From Anaerolineaceae bacterium UBA5838 (lineage in GTDB: Bacteria; Chloroflexota; Anaerolineae; Anaerolineales; Anaerolineaceae), in assembly GCA_002432795.1 (NCBI GenBank), contig DJGU01000014.1, forward strand, positions 3,046 to 24,880: a stretch of 21,835 bases of DNA, in the 5' to 3' direction. A program made the translations under genes and the position numbers. Positions 14,662-21,304 of this stretch are shown piece after piece. Every line of letters begins with the position of its first letter. The stretch's first letter is position 1. Below the pieces are notes generated by a model. The model saw only the letters and a program-made list of their open reading frames with translations. It was not told the origin of the DNA and did no database searches.

Positions 14662-17195
14662 GCGCCTTTCTCCTTGCCAATCATTTCATCAACGATAAAG
14701 TCAACTTGCGCCATTGCCTGAGCCACACCGGGTACCTCACCCATTTTGGTGAGCCTCTTGGACATTTCAGGGCGCAGGCGTTCGATTTCGGCCTTCAAAA
14801 CATCCTCTGGGATGGCATCCAAGGTGGCCTGCATCTCGTTTATGATACGGGCGTACTTATCGCCTTCAGCGGCACTGATCCACTCAGTGCGGAAGCGACC
14901 CGGGCTCATTTGCATGCGCTCAAATATTTTTTCAAGACGGGCGGCACGTTTGGCGCCGGAAATCTGACCGGTGATGTAGTGGCAGTCCTGCGGATGGCAG
15001 CCGGAATAGAGAATTGCACCCGCGCCAAGGCGATAGGCTTCGTAGATCAGGTCGGCATCCATACGGGCTGAGCACATCACGCGTAAACCGCGTTCATTGG
15101 CACTGTATTCAAAATGCGAGGTGCCGGCAAGGTCTGCGCCGCCATAAGAGCACCATTGGCAGCGGAAAGCCAGGATCTTTTTCTCGGGTTCGATTGCCAG
15201 CAAGGTGCGGATTTGTGCCAGCACCTGGGCGTCGGTGTAATGGAGTTGGGTGATCGAGTCGTGCGGACACTCGCCAACACAGGCACCACAACCGTGGCAT
15301 TTGGCGGTGATGACTTCTGCCGCGAGACCCTTGGTGTAATCGATAGCGCCGTAGGGGCAGGCACGCGCGCAGATGCCGCAAGCCTGACCTTTGGCGCTGA
15401 CGCAGCGATCCGGCCAGACGACTGCAACGGTCGGTTCGATCTGCCAGCTATCGGAGTGCAGGATGCGAGAAGCGCGCGAAGCAGCCGCAGAGCCCTGGGC
15501 TACGCTGGCAGGGATATCTTTGGGACCCTGGCAGGCGCCGGCGAAGAAAATACCGTCTGTGGGGCTGTCCATTGGGCGCAATTTGGGATGATATTCCATG
15601 AACCACCCGCCTGGAGACTGCGCCACGTTGAGCACGGAGCTCATGTGGTTCTGGTCGGGCTGGGGAATGGCAGCCTGGTTGAGCATGACCATGTCATACT
15701 CGCGTTCAATCACTTTGCCAAGCGTGATATCTTCCGAAGCGATGAAAAGTTGGTGTGTATCGGGGTCTTCGGTGATTTCGGAAGGGCGTCCCTGGATAAA
15801 GCGGATGCCAGACTCGCGGGCACGATCGTAGAACTCTTCGTATCCTTTGGAAGGTGTGCGGATATCAATGTAATAAATTGATAGCTCCGCATCCGGGTGC
15901 ATCTGCTTGAGCAGCAGCGCGTTCTTTATCGCGTACATGCAACAGAAGTTCGAGCAGCTTGTGTTGTAGCGCTTATCGCGGGAGCCAACACAGTTGATGA
16001 TGGCAATATGTTTGGGTGATTTTCCATCGCTGGGGCGGATCAGAGCGCCGTGAGTAGGGCCGGCAGAGTTGTTGAGCCGTTCCATTTCCATGGCGGTGAT
16101 CACATTCGGGAAACGACCATAACCGTATTCAGTCATGGGGGTGGGGTCAAAGTGACTGAAACCGGTTGCCACCACAATGGCGCCGATTTCCTGCTCCACC
16201 AACTTATCCTCCATGCTGAAGTCAATTGCTTCCAGGGCTCCGCAGGCTTCCACGCATTTGTAACAGTGGATGCAGGCATCCATGTCGATGTTGTAGATGA
16301 GGGGCACTGCCTGGCTCATGGGAATGTAAGCAGCCTTGCGTGGGGCGAGACCCAATTCAAAATCATTGGGAACTTCCACTGGGCAGGCTTTGGTGCAGGC
16401 GCCGCAGCCATTGCAGCGATCAGCGCGCACGTATTTGGATTTTTCCCTCAAGGTCACAACAAAATTGCCGACATATCCTTCAACTTTTTCAACTTCGGTA
16501 AAGGTCTTTACTTCAATCAGGGGCTGACGCGCCGCGTCAACCATTTTTGGTGCAAGAATTCATATACTGCAGTCCATCGTTGGAAAGGTCTTGTTAAGCT
16601 GCGCCATGACCCCTCCAATCGTTGGTTCTTTTTCTACCAGGGTGACCGGGATGTTTTGTTCAGCCAGGTCGAGGGCGGCGTTGATGCCAGCCACACCACC
16701 ACCGATGACCATGGCGCGTTTGGTGACGGGCACTTTGATCATATCCAGCGGGGTCAGGAAAGTTGCTTTGGCAACAGCGGCTGCCGTGAGGTCTTTGGCT
16801 TTTTTAAGAGCGCCTTCTGGGTCATGCCCATGCGCCCAGGTGCACTGCTCACGGATATTTGCCATTTCCATCAGGAAGGGGTTCATACCAGCTTCAGCCA
16901 CACAACCACGGAAAGTCGGTTCGTGCATGCGTACCGAACAGGCTGAAACGACAACGCGATTTAGTCCATATTTGGCAATGTCTTCTTTGATTAGGCGCTG
17001 ACCACTGTCGGCACAGGCATACATGGTATCAATCGAGCGCACAACGCCAGGGAGTTTGCCGGCAAATTCTACAACTTCTTCCGGCGGAATAACGCCGGCG
17101 ATGTTACTGCCGCAATGGCAGACGTAGACACCAATGCGCGGCTCATCCTGCGGGAAGTCCGCGGCATGGCTCTTGGTGATGGGGTCTTCACTCAT
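14658..17195 (-). CDS. hdrA: Selenocysteine-containing HdrA-MvhD fusion (TGA 16560-16562 = Sec)
   Basis: FAD-binding electron-bifurcating subunit of 845 residues, read as one gene through an in-frame TGA. The N-terminal region has VCHCGSN (25-31) and Cys 61, 86, 98 and 118. Next comes the flavin fold VIGGGVAGINAA (163-174), then MDCSI-U-ILAPKM, with Sec at 212 forming a C209-S-I-U212 motif. Four [4Fe-4S] motifs follow at 261-271, 308-318, 598-613 and 633-643. A C-terminal MvhD domain starts near 673 (CQWCSYGGAD, Cys 679, 682, 708, 733, 738). Both sides of the TGA stay in the same frame and align continuously with the HdrA family, so a frameshift or gene split is not needed. A SECIS-like hairpin follows. 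The start overlaps the upstream stop as ATGA. HdrA is known as a selenoprotein in Methanococcales; here it is inferred. Confidence 0.9.
16522..16542 (-). promoter_or_regulatory. Putative bacterial SECIS element in hdrA
   Basis: On the minus strand GGTTGACGC (16542-16534) pairs over nine base pairs (one G-U) with GCGTCAGCC (16530-16522) around a GGC loop. The hairpin begins 17 nt after the TGA (16562-16560) and its loop is 26 nt after it. Bacterial SECIS elements lie just downstream of the Sec UGA, within the coding region, with a small apical loop that begins with G. This one meets those features. It also begins GGUUG, like the upper stem of the E. coli fdhF SECIS. Binding by SelB is inferred. 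Confidence 0.8.
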
Positions 17196-17704
17196 TTAGG
17201 ATCCGTTGCTTTCTGGGGAATGTTTAAAGATTCGCTAATCAGATTGCGGCGAGTCTTTTGGGCGCGCTGGTCGGGTGTGGTTAGGGTGAGCGCTTCTTTG
17301 GGGCACCACTTTACACATTGAGGACCGTCTGGTTCATCCTTGCACTGGTCGCAGATCTCTGCCAGAGTGGTTTGGGGGTTGATGGAGATCGCGCCAAAAT
17401 CACAGGCTTCGATACACCAGGCACAGCCGTCACATTTGGTGGCATTGATGTCAATGATACCGGTCACGGGGTCCTGGGTGAGGGCATCACGCGGGCAGAC
17501 GATCACGCAGGGCGCGTTTTCGCAGGTGCGGCAGGCGATAGCGGTGATGAGGACTTCATCCACGCGTACGGTGCGGATGCGGCTGCGATAGGAGTTGTAT
17601 TCTCCGGTTTTTGTGAACGAACAGATGTACTCACAAAGCTGACAGCCTACGCAAAGATTTGGATCGCAATCGATATAAGCATATTTTGATGTACTGGTTG
17701 CCAT
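17192..17704 (-). CDS. Four-cluster Fe-S electron-transfer partner of AOR
   Basis: A 170-residue polyferredoxin of the HycB/DmsB/AorA-BamC type. Four [4Fe-4S] motifs are visible: C18-C21-C24-C28 (CVGCQLCEYIC), C58-C61-C66-C70 (CRTCENAPCVIVC), C91-C94-C97-C101 and C118-C121-C130-C134. I chose ATG 17704 because GAGGAA lies 4 nt upstream and the gap after the AOR stop is 10 bp; the longer frame would overlap the AOR coding end. Placed between AOR and HdrA, it should take electrons from the pterin enzyme and pass them to HdrA. It carries no twin-arginine or other signal, so the complex is probably cytoplasmic. Confidence 0.93.
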   Translation of the reverse strand: MATSTSKYAYIDCDPNLCVGCQLCEYICSFTKTGEYNSYRSRIRTVRVDEVLITAIACRTCENAPCVIVCPRDALTQDPVTGIIDINATKCDGCAWCIEACDFGAISINPQTTLAEICDQCKDEPDGPQCVKWCPKEALTLTTPDQRAQKTRRNLISESLNIPQKATDPK

Positions 17705-17714
17705 AAGTTCCTCG

Positions 17715-19601
17715 TTAGACTCCGATTTCTTCAGCCACGTCGGGCATGCCAAGTTTGATTAATAGTTCTTTGGGGATCAAACCTTCCTCGGTCCAGCCTT
17801 TGGCCTTGTAGTAAAGGTCTTTCATATATTCAAGCTCTTCATCGGTCACAATTACGCCTGCGCTAGGACCTTTGGTGAAGGGATCGTGCTTCCAGCGCCA
17901 GGGAAGGTCATCATCTTTCTCAGTCCAACCTTCGCGAATATTGAAGGCTTTCTTGATGGTGCAAGCGCGCACACCGATCAAGTCAACTTCATCGTAACCA
18001 AATTCCCAGCCAGTGGTGGCATTGATCAGTTTGGCAATGGCAGGCCAGGCACCAGCACGATCGGCTTTGCCGGTGAAACAGCGCCGGATGAACTTGCACA
18101 GGGGCAGAGTGTCGTAGACGGCTGCGTATTCTTCTGAATCTGCCGCAACGCGACCGCGGGTTTCATCAACGGTGAAGCGGTTGGTCTCGCCTTTCATGTC
18201 CGGATCGTAAGCGGCGGAGCGGTTGTGACAGCCGCCGCGGGTGCCGGTGGCAAGCCCGAGGGCAAAGGTTTTGAGGGTGCGCGCGTCATATCCAGCAGAT
18301 TCAAGACCCTTTGTGTTGACTGCCCACTTATAAGTTTCGGTACCGCGTTCCTCGTCAATTACTTTACTGGCGATGCGGGTTCCCTGGGCAAGCAGTTTTC
18401 CAATGCCTTCCTGATCGCGAATCATCTCAGCTACGGCTACAGCCGCGTCGCCATTGCCAAAGTTCAACTCGAGACCTTCGGGGTGAGCCTTGCTGGCGAA
18501 GTCTTCCTTCTTGAGAATGCCCTTTTCGTAGCATTCCATTGCCCAACCGATGGTAACTCCCATTGTGATGCTATCCATGCCATCCTGATCGGATATGGTG
18601 ATCAGCTTGATGGCGGCTCGCATGTCGGAGATGCCCAGGTTGGAACTGTTGGCGAAGAGACTTTCGTATTCGATACCTGTCATTGCGCCCGCAAAAGGTC
18701 CGGTCTTGACCATGGACATCTGCTCGCAGGCGATGGGGCACTGGGCACAGGCAATGACCTTGACTTTGTGGTGCTTATCAAGGTATTCACCGCTGACCAG
18801 TTCGGCATCTTCAAAAACGCCTTCCTGGAAGTTGCGGGTGGGTAAGACGCCCATTGCATTGGTGTTCAGCAAGCCGGTCGAAGTGCCATAAACACGGTAC
18901 TTTTCTGTATATTTGCCTTGCGCGCTCTTGGAAATATCATAAGAAAGTTGATTGAGCGTTTTGGGATCAAAGACTTTCACGCCGCGAGAGCCGCGTACAG
19001 AAACCGCTTTAAGTTTCTTATGTCCCCAAAGCATACCGTGACCAGTACGGCCAGCCTGGCGGCCATCATTGGTGACGTTGGCATAACGCACTAAATTCTC
19101 ACCACATGGACCAATGGTGCAGGAGCGGATCTGATCGTCGCCAAGTTTTGTACGGATGGCTTCTTCGGTTTCGAAGGTGCCTTTTCCGAGCAAATAGGTG
19201 GCATCATTGAACTGGACGCGATCATCGTCGACAAAGAGTTGGGTCCAGCGGTCGCAGCTGTTGTGCAGCACCATGCCATCCCAACCAGCGCGTTTAAGCG
19301 CGATTGAGAACCAACTGCCGGAAAGACTGTCGCCGATAAAACCGGTCAGGGGTGATTTGGATGCGAGCCCAAATTTGCCGCCGACTGGCACTGGCGTGCC
19401 GGTGAAGATGCCATTGGCGAAACAAATCGGGTTGCCGTCATCGAGTGGATCGCAGCCGGGAGTGATATTTTCCCAAAGTAGACGCGAAGCCATCGATACC
19501 CCACCAATGTAAATTTTGTACCATTCCTCTGGTTTGGTTTCGACCCAATTTTTCTTCGTTTTCAGGTCAATATGAAGGATTTTTCCACTGTATCCGTACA
19601 T
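17715..19601 (-). CDS. aor: Aldehyde:ferredoxin oxidoreductase family tungsten enzyme
   Basis: A 628-residue member of the AOR family, which binds tungsten (or molybdenum) bis-pterin and one [4Fe-4S] cluster. It oxidises aldehydes to acids or, as in BamB, reduces a low-potential substrate. N-terminal pterin-binding pieces are YIGGVSMASRLL (31-42) and GRQAGRTGHGMLWGHKKLKA (180-199). The cluster ligands are C285-x2-C288-x3-C292 and C502 (LPLCKF). DARTLKTFALGLATGTRGGCH (439-459) is the second pterin block. The start follows AGGAG with 5-nt spacing. It is the first gene of the ten-gene minus-strand run. The substrate cannot be read from sequence; a BamB-like or other specialised role is possible because of the Hdr partners. 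No pterin-synthesis genes are nearby. Confidence 0.95.
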   Translation of the reverse strand: MYGYSGKILHIDLKTKKNWVETKPEEWYKIYIGGVSMASRLLWENITPGCDPLDDGNPICFANGIFTGTPVPVGGKFGLASKSPLTGFIGDSLSGSWFSIALKRAGWDGMVLHNSCDRWTQLFVDDDRVQFNDATYLLGKGTFETEEAIRTKLGDDQIRSCTIGPCGENLVRYANVTNDGRQAGRTGHGMLWGHKKLKAVSVRGSRGVKVFDPKTLNQLSYDISKSAQGKYTEKYRVYGTSTGLLNTNAMGVLPTRNFQEGVFEDAELVSGEYLDKHHKVKVIACAQCPIACEQMSMVKTGPFAGAMTGIEYESLFANSSNLGISDMRAAIKLITISDQDGMDSITMGVTIGWAMECYEKGILKKEDFASKAHPEGLELNFGNGDAAVAVAEMIRDQEGIGKLLAQGTRIASKVIDEERGTETYKWAVNTKGLESAGYDARTLKTFALGLATGTRGGCHNRSAAYDPDMKGETNRFTVDETRGRVAADSEEYAAVYDTLPLCKFIRRCFTGKADRAGAWPAIAKLINATTGWEFGYDEVDLIGVRACTIKKAFNIREGWTEKDDDLPWRWKHDPFTKGPSAGVIVTDEELEYMKDLYYKAKGWTEEGLIPKELLIKLGMPDVAEEIGV

Positions 19602-19634
19602 GCTTACTCCTGTTTGTGGTCAATTCGGAAGAAA

Positions 19635-19663
19635 TTGATAAACATCTTTGACATTTTTGATAA
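19635..19663. repeat. Direct repeat TTGATAA in the aor leader
   Basis: TTGATAA occurs at 19635-19641 and 19657-19663, spaced 22 bp start to start, or about two helical turns. Both copies lie between the candidate promoter and the aor ribosome site, so a regulator or RNA-binding role is possible. The region is AT-rich, so chance cannot be excluded. Confidence 0.25.
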
Positions 19664-19691
19664 GATGCGTTTCTGGTAGTTCACGGGGATA

Positions 19692-19720
19692 AGTATAACT
19701 TAAACTGCCGATTGTGGCAG
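19692..19720 (-). promoter_or_regulatory. Candidate promoter of the AOR-Hdr operon with overlapping palindrome
   Basis: Reading the minus strand, CTGCCA (19720-19715, 4 of 6) and TATACT (19697-19692, 5 of 6) are 17 bp apart. They predict a start near 19685 and an 84-nt leader before aor. A perfect inverted repeat, CTGCC (19705-19709) and GGCAG (19716-19720) around six bases, covers the -35 box and could be a repressor site. This is motif matching by eye. Confidence 0.4.
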
Positions 19721-19880
19721 AAATTAGTCCCTTTTGATTTGGGGTGAATCTGCACGGTGAAATAAATAATTATCAAACGGGAGGCAAAATGATTGAGTTA
19801 GATTATCGTGGAATTAGACAATCAGGGGGGAAGATATTGTTTGGATGATTGGGATTTAAAAGATCTTTTGTGAGGCGTAG

Positions 19881-19942
19881 GTCGGAATGAAAGCGCCTGC
19901 AGATATTGGATTATCGATAGCTTGGTGCGGTTTCACTCCGAC
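19881..19942. repeat. REPIN-like element A1 (62 bp)
   Basis: Family A element. GTCGGAATGAAA at one end is inverted at the other as GTTTCACTCCGAC, with one mismatch within 12 bp. GTAG precedes it. The interior is almost identical to A5 (21065-21126). Confidence 0.85.
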
Positions 19943-19959
19943 AACCAAAGAATTCTTTT

Positions 19960-20017
19960 GGCGGAGTGGCGAACCCTTGCAGCTGCGCTGCGAGGGCAGG
20001 CAGAGGTGCATTCCGCC
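19960..20017. repeat. REPIN-like element B1, long form (58 bp)
   Basis: Family B element with ends GGCGGAGTG and CATTCCGCC (inverted, one mismatch). It contains a nested hairpin, CCCTTGCAGC with GCTGCGAGGG around TGC. It is followed by CTACG, as in most B copies. Confidence 0.85.
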
Positions 20018-20054
20018 CTACGGTGAATGTTTAATTGGCGGAAAAAATACGTAG

Positions 20055-20116
20055 GTCGGAATGAGACTGCCTCAAGATGCTGATTTGACATGAGTGTGGA
20101 GCAGGCTCACTCCGAC
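20055..20116. repeat. Diverged family A element A2 (62 bp)
   Basis: It keeps the GTCGGAATGA and TCACTCCGAC ends and the 62-bp length, but the interior differs from the other A copies. It ends 42 bp before the original RAYT start codon, so it may be the ancestral REP that flanked the transposase. Confidence 0.75.
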
Positions 20117-20158
20117 GTATATTTGACTACGGAATCCATAGGATGATAAACTTTGATC

Positions 20159-20674
20159 ATGCCTGATTACATACGGAATCAAGTCTATGGCGGTATCTAT
20201 TTCTTTACGCTTGTGACACATAAACGTCAACCAATTTTCTCGGATGAGGTTGCCGTCAACATTTAGATGCGAGCCATAAACCAAACACAGAAGCGTGAAC
20301 CGTTTGATCTGTTGGCTTATTGTGTCTTATTTGATCACGTGCATCTTCTCATCGCATTAACGGCAGATGACAATTCATTTTCTCAAAAGATTCGAAACAT
20401 TAAACGCCTCACAACGAAAGAAATTCGCTCAGTGCTCAGAAAACCTGAATTAGTTATTTGGCAGGATCGATTCTGGGAACATACTATTCGTGATGAAGAG
20501 GATTTATTGCATCATTTCGATTACATCCACTACAACCCTGCAAAACACGGATATGTCGAAGATTTTGGCGATTGGGCATGGTCAAGCTACTGTACGTATT
20601 TCGACGGCGATCCCAAGAAGAATAAAATCGATACCACAAAATTTAAAGAAAATGATTGTTCTTTCGGCGAATGA
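20159..20674 (+). pseudogene. REP-associated tyrosine transposase (RAYT), broken by an in-frame TAG
   Basis: Y1/HUH-type transposase of the IS200-like RAYT family, which cuts single strands at REP hairpins. Frame-wise reading from ATG 20159 gives MPDYIRNQVYGGIYFFTLVT, the normal family start. After 35 codons a TAG (20264-20266) occurs, and the same frame continues at ATG 20267. The HUH-type HVHLL and the tyrosine helix DYIHYNPAKHG lie after the stop. The 135-codon remainder lacks the first beta strand of the fold, so it is probably inactive. A single-base change such as TTG to TAG (family members often have Leu here) would explain it. REP-like repeats flank it on both sides, as expected. Its length without the stop (171 residues) is normal. 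Confidence 0.85.
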
Positions 20675-20690
20675 TCCGAAATTTTTGTAG

Positions 20691-20752
20691 GTCGGAATGA
20701 AAGCGCTTGCAGATATTGGATTATAAAGAGTCTGGCGCGGTTTCACTCCGAC
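20691..20752. repeat. REPIN-like element A3 (62 bp)
   Basis: Family A copy starting 17 bp after the RAYT stop, with the standard GTCGGAATGAAA and GTTTCACTCCGAC ends and a slightly changed interior. Confidence 0.85.
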
Positions 20753-20769
20753 ACAACCATCAAGTCATT

Positions 20770-20827
20770 GGCGGAGTTTGCAACCCTTGCAGCTACGCTG
20801 CGAGGGCAGGCAGAGGCGCATTCCGCC
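20770..20827. repeat. REPIN-like element B2, long form (58 bp)
   Basis: Same length and nested CCCTTGCAGC hairpin as B1, with a few substitutions (GCTACGCTGC in the loop region). One end reads GGCGGAGTTTG, so the outer pairing is weaker. Confidence 0.8.
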
Positions 20828-20865
20828 ATACGAGCAATGTTTAATCTAGCGGAAAAAATACGTAG

Positions 20866-20927
20866 GTCGGAATGAAAGCGCCTGCAGATATTGGATTATG
20901 AAGAGCATGGTGCGGTTTCACTCCGAC
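20866..20927. repeat. REPIN-like element A4 (62 bp)
   Basis: Family A copy with standard ends, preceded by the GCGGAAAAAATACGTAG linker. The interior differs from A1 at a few positions near the centre. Confidence 0.85.
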
Positions 20928-20944
20928 AACGTAGGAATCTTTTT

Positions 20945-20975
20945 GGCGGAGTGCACAAAAGAGGTGCATTCCGCC
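20945..20975. repeat. REPIN-like element B3, short form (31 bp)
   Basis: GGCGGAGTGCAC and GTGCATTCCGCC form a near-perfect inverted repeat around a short purine-rich loop. It lacks the nested hairpin of B1. Confidence 0.85.
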
Positions 20976-20995
20976 CTACAGTGAAGGCAATATTT

Positions 20996-21026
20996 GGCGG
21001 AGTGCGCAAAAAAGGCGCATTCCGCC
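20996..21026. repeat. REPIN-like element B4, short form (31 bp)
   Basis: GGCGGAGTGCGC and GCGCATTCCGCC around AAAAAAG. The tip has changed together in both arms compared with B3 (GTGCGC with GCGCAT against GTGCAC with GTGCAT), so pairing is kept. Confidence 0.85.
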
Positions 21027-21064
21027 CTACGATGAAAGCTTTATTTGGCGGAAAAAATACGTAG

Positions 21065-21126
21065 GTCGGAATGAAAGCGCCTGCAAATATTGGATTATCG
21101 ATAGCTTGGTGCGGTTTCACTCCGAC
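21065..21126. repeat. REPIN-like element A5 (62 bp)
   Basis: Nearly identical to A1 over its whole length and followed by the same ACCAAAGAAT linker, which points to recent copying. Confidence 0.85.
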
Positions 21127-21143
21127 AACCAAAGAATCCTTTT

Positions 21144-21174
21144 GGCGGAGTGAGCAAAAGAAGCTCATTCCGCC
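21144..21174. repeat. REPIN-like element B5, short form (31 bp)
   Basis: GGCGGAGTGAGC and GCTCATTCCGCC. This is a third version of the tip, again changed in both arms so that pairing is kept. Confidence 0.85.
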
Positions 21175-21191
21175 CTACGAGTGATGAATTT

Positions 21192-21241
21192 GGCGGAGTG
21201 CGCAACCCTTGCAGCTGCGCTGCGAGGGCAGGCAGACCGCC
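21192..21241. repeat. REPIN-like element B6, long form with a deletion
   Basis: It keeps the GGCGGAGTGCGC start and the nested CCCTTGCAGC hairpin, but lacks about 8 bp before the closing CCGCC, so the outer stem is largely lost. Confidence 0.75.
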
Positions 21242-21258
21242 CTACGTATGATGAATTT

Positions 21259-21289
21259 GGAACAGTGCGCAAAAGAGACGCATTCCGCC
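21259..21289. repeat. Degenerate short family B element B7
   Basis: The left end has decayed to GGAACAGTGCGC while the right end CGCATTCCGCC is intact. It lies 15 bp from the stop codon of the minus-strand gene that follows. Confidence 0.65.
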
Positions 21290-21304
21290 ATATGGGTGTA
21301 ATTT

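Larger units (their letters stand above)
19602..20158. other. 557-bp region between aor and the RAYT remnant
   Basis: No gene of normal size is seen here. The left part holds the aor ribosome site (AGGAG), the TTGATAA repeats and the candidate promoter. From 19878 onward it is filled by repeats A1, B1 and A2. The middle (about 19721-19877) is AT-rich and contains only a 19-codon frame at 19789-19848 after GGGAGG, which I do not call. Confidence 0.6.
20675..21304. other. 630-bp repeat array after the RAYT remnant
   Basis: No gene is seen. The stretch is almost entirely repeats A3, B2, A4, B3, B4, A5, B5, B6 and B7, joined by short linkers. One linker, GCGGAAAAAATACGTAG, comes just before A2, A4 and A5, and its GCGGA is the stub of another B element. 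This shows that composite units were copied as blocks. Confidence 0.8.

Noticed and set aside
16050..16946. Plus-strand open frame of 298 codons opposite hdrA
   Set aside because: Composition (many His, Phe, Gly) reflects reverse-strand reading of hdrA codons; no motif, no operon context.
14658..17195. Two separate genes, a 211-residue protein and a 628-residue HdrA, or a frameshifted pseudogene
   Set aside because: Both parts are in the same frame, the TGA falls on a family Cys position, the second ATG lies inside the conserved PKM motif with no ribosome site, and a SECIS-like hairpin follows.
9484..19601. Complete heterodisulfide reductase or hydrogenase operon
   Set aside because: No HdrB with CCG motifs and no NiFe or FeFe hydrogenase catalytic subunit is present in the run.
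19789..19848. 19-codon frame after a good GGGAGG ribosome site
   Set aside because: Too short and without any known relative to call; could be a leader peptide or remnant, but nothing else supports it.
19878..21290. CRISPR array
   Set aside because: Repeats are palindromic elements of 31-62 bp in two families with no regular unique spacers and no cas genes.
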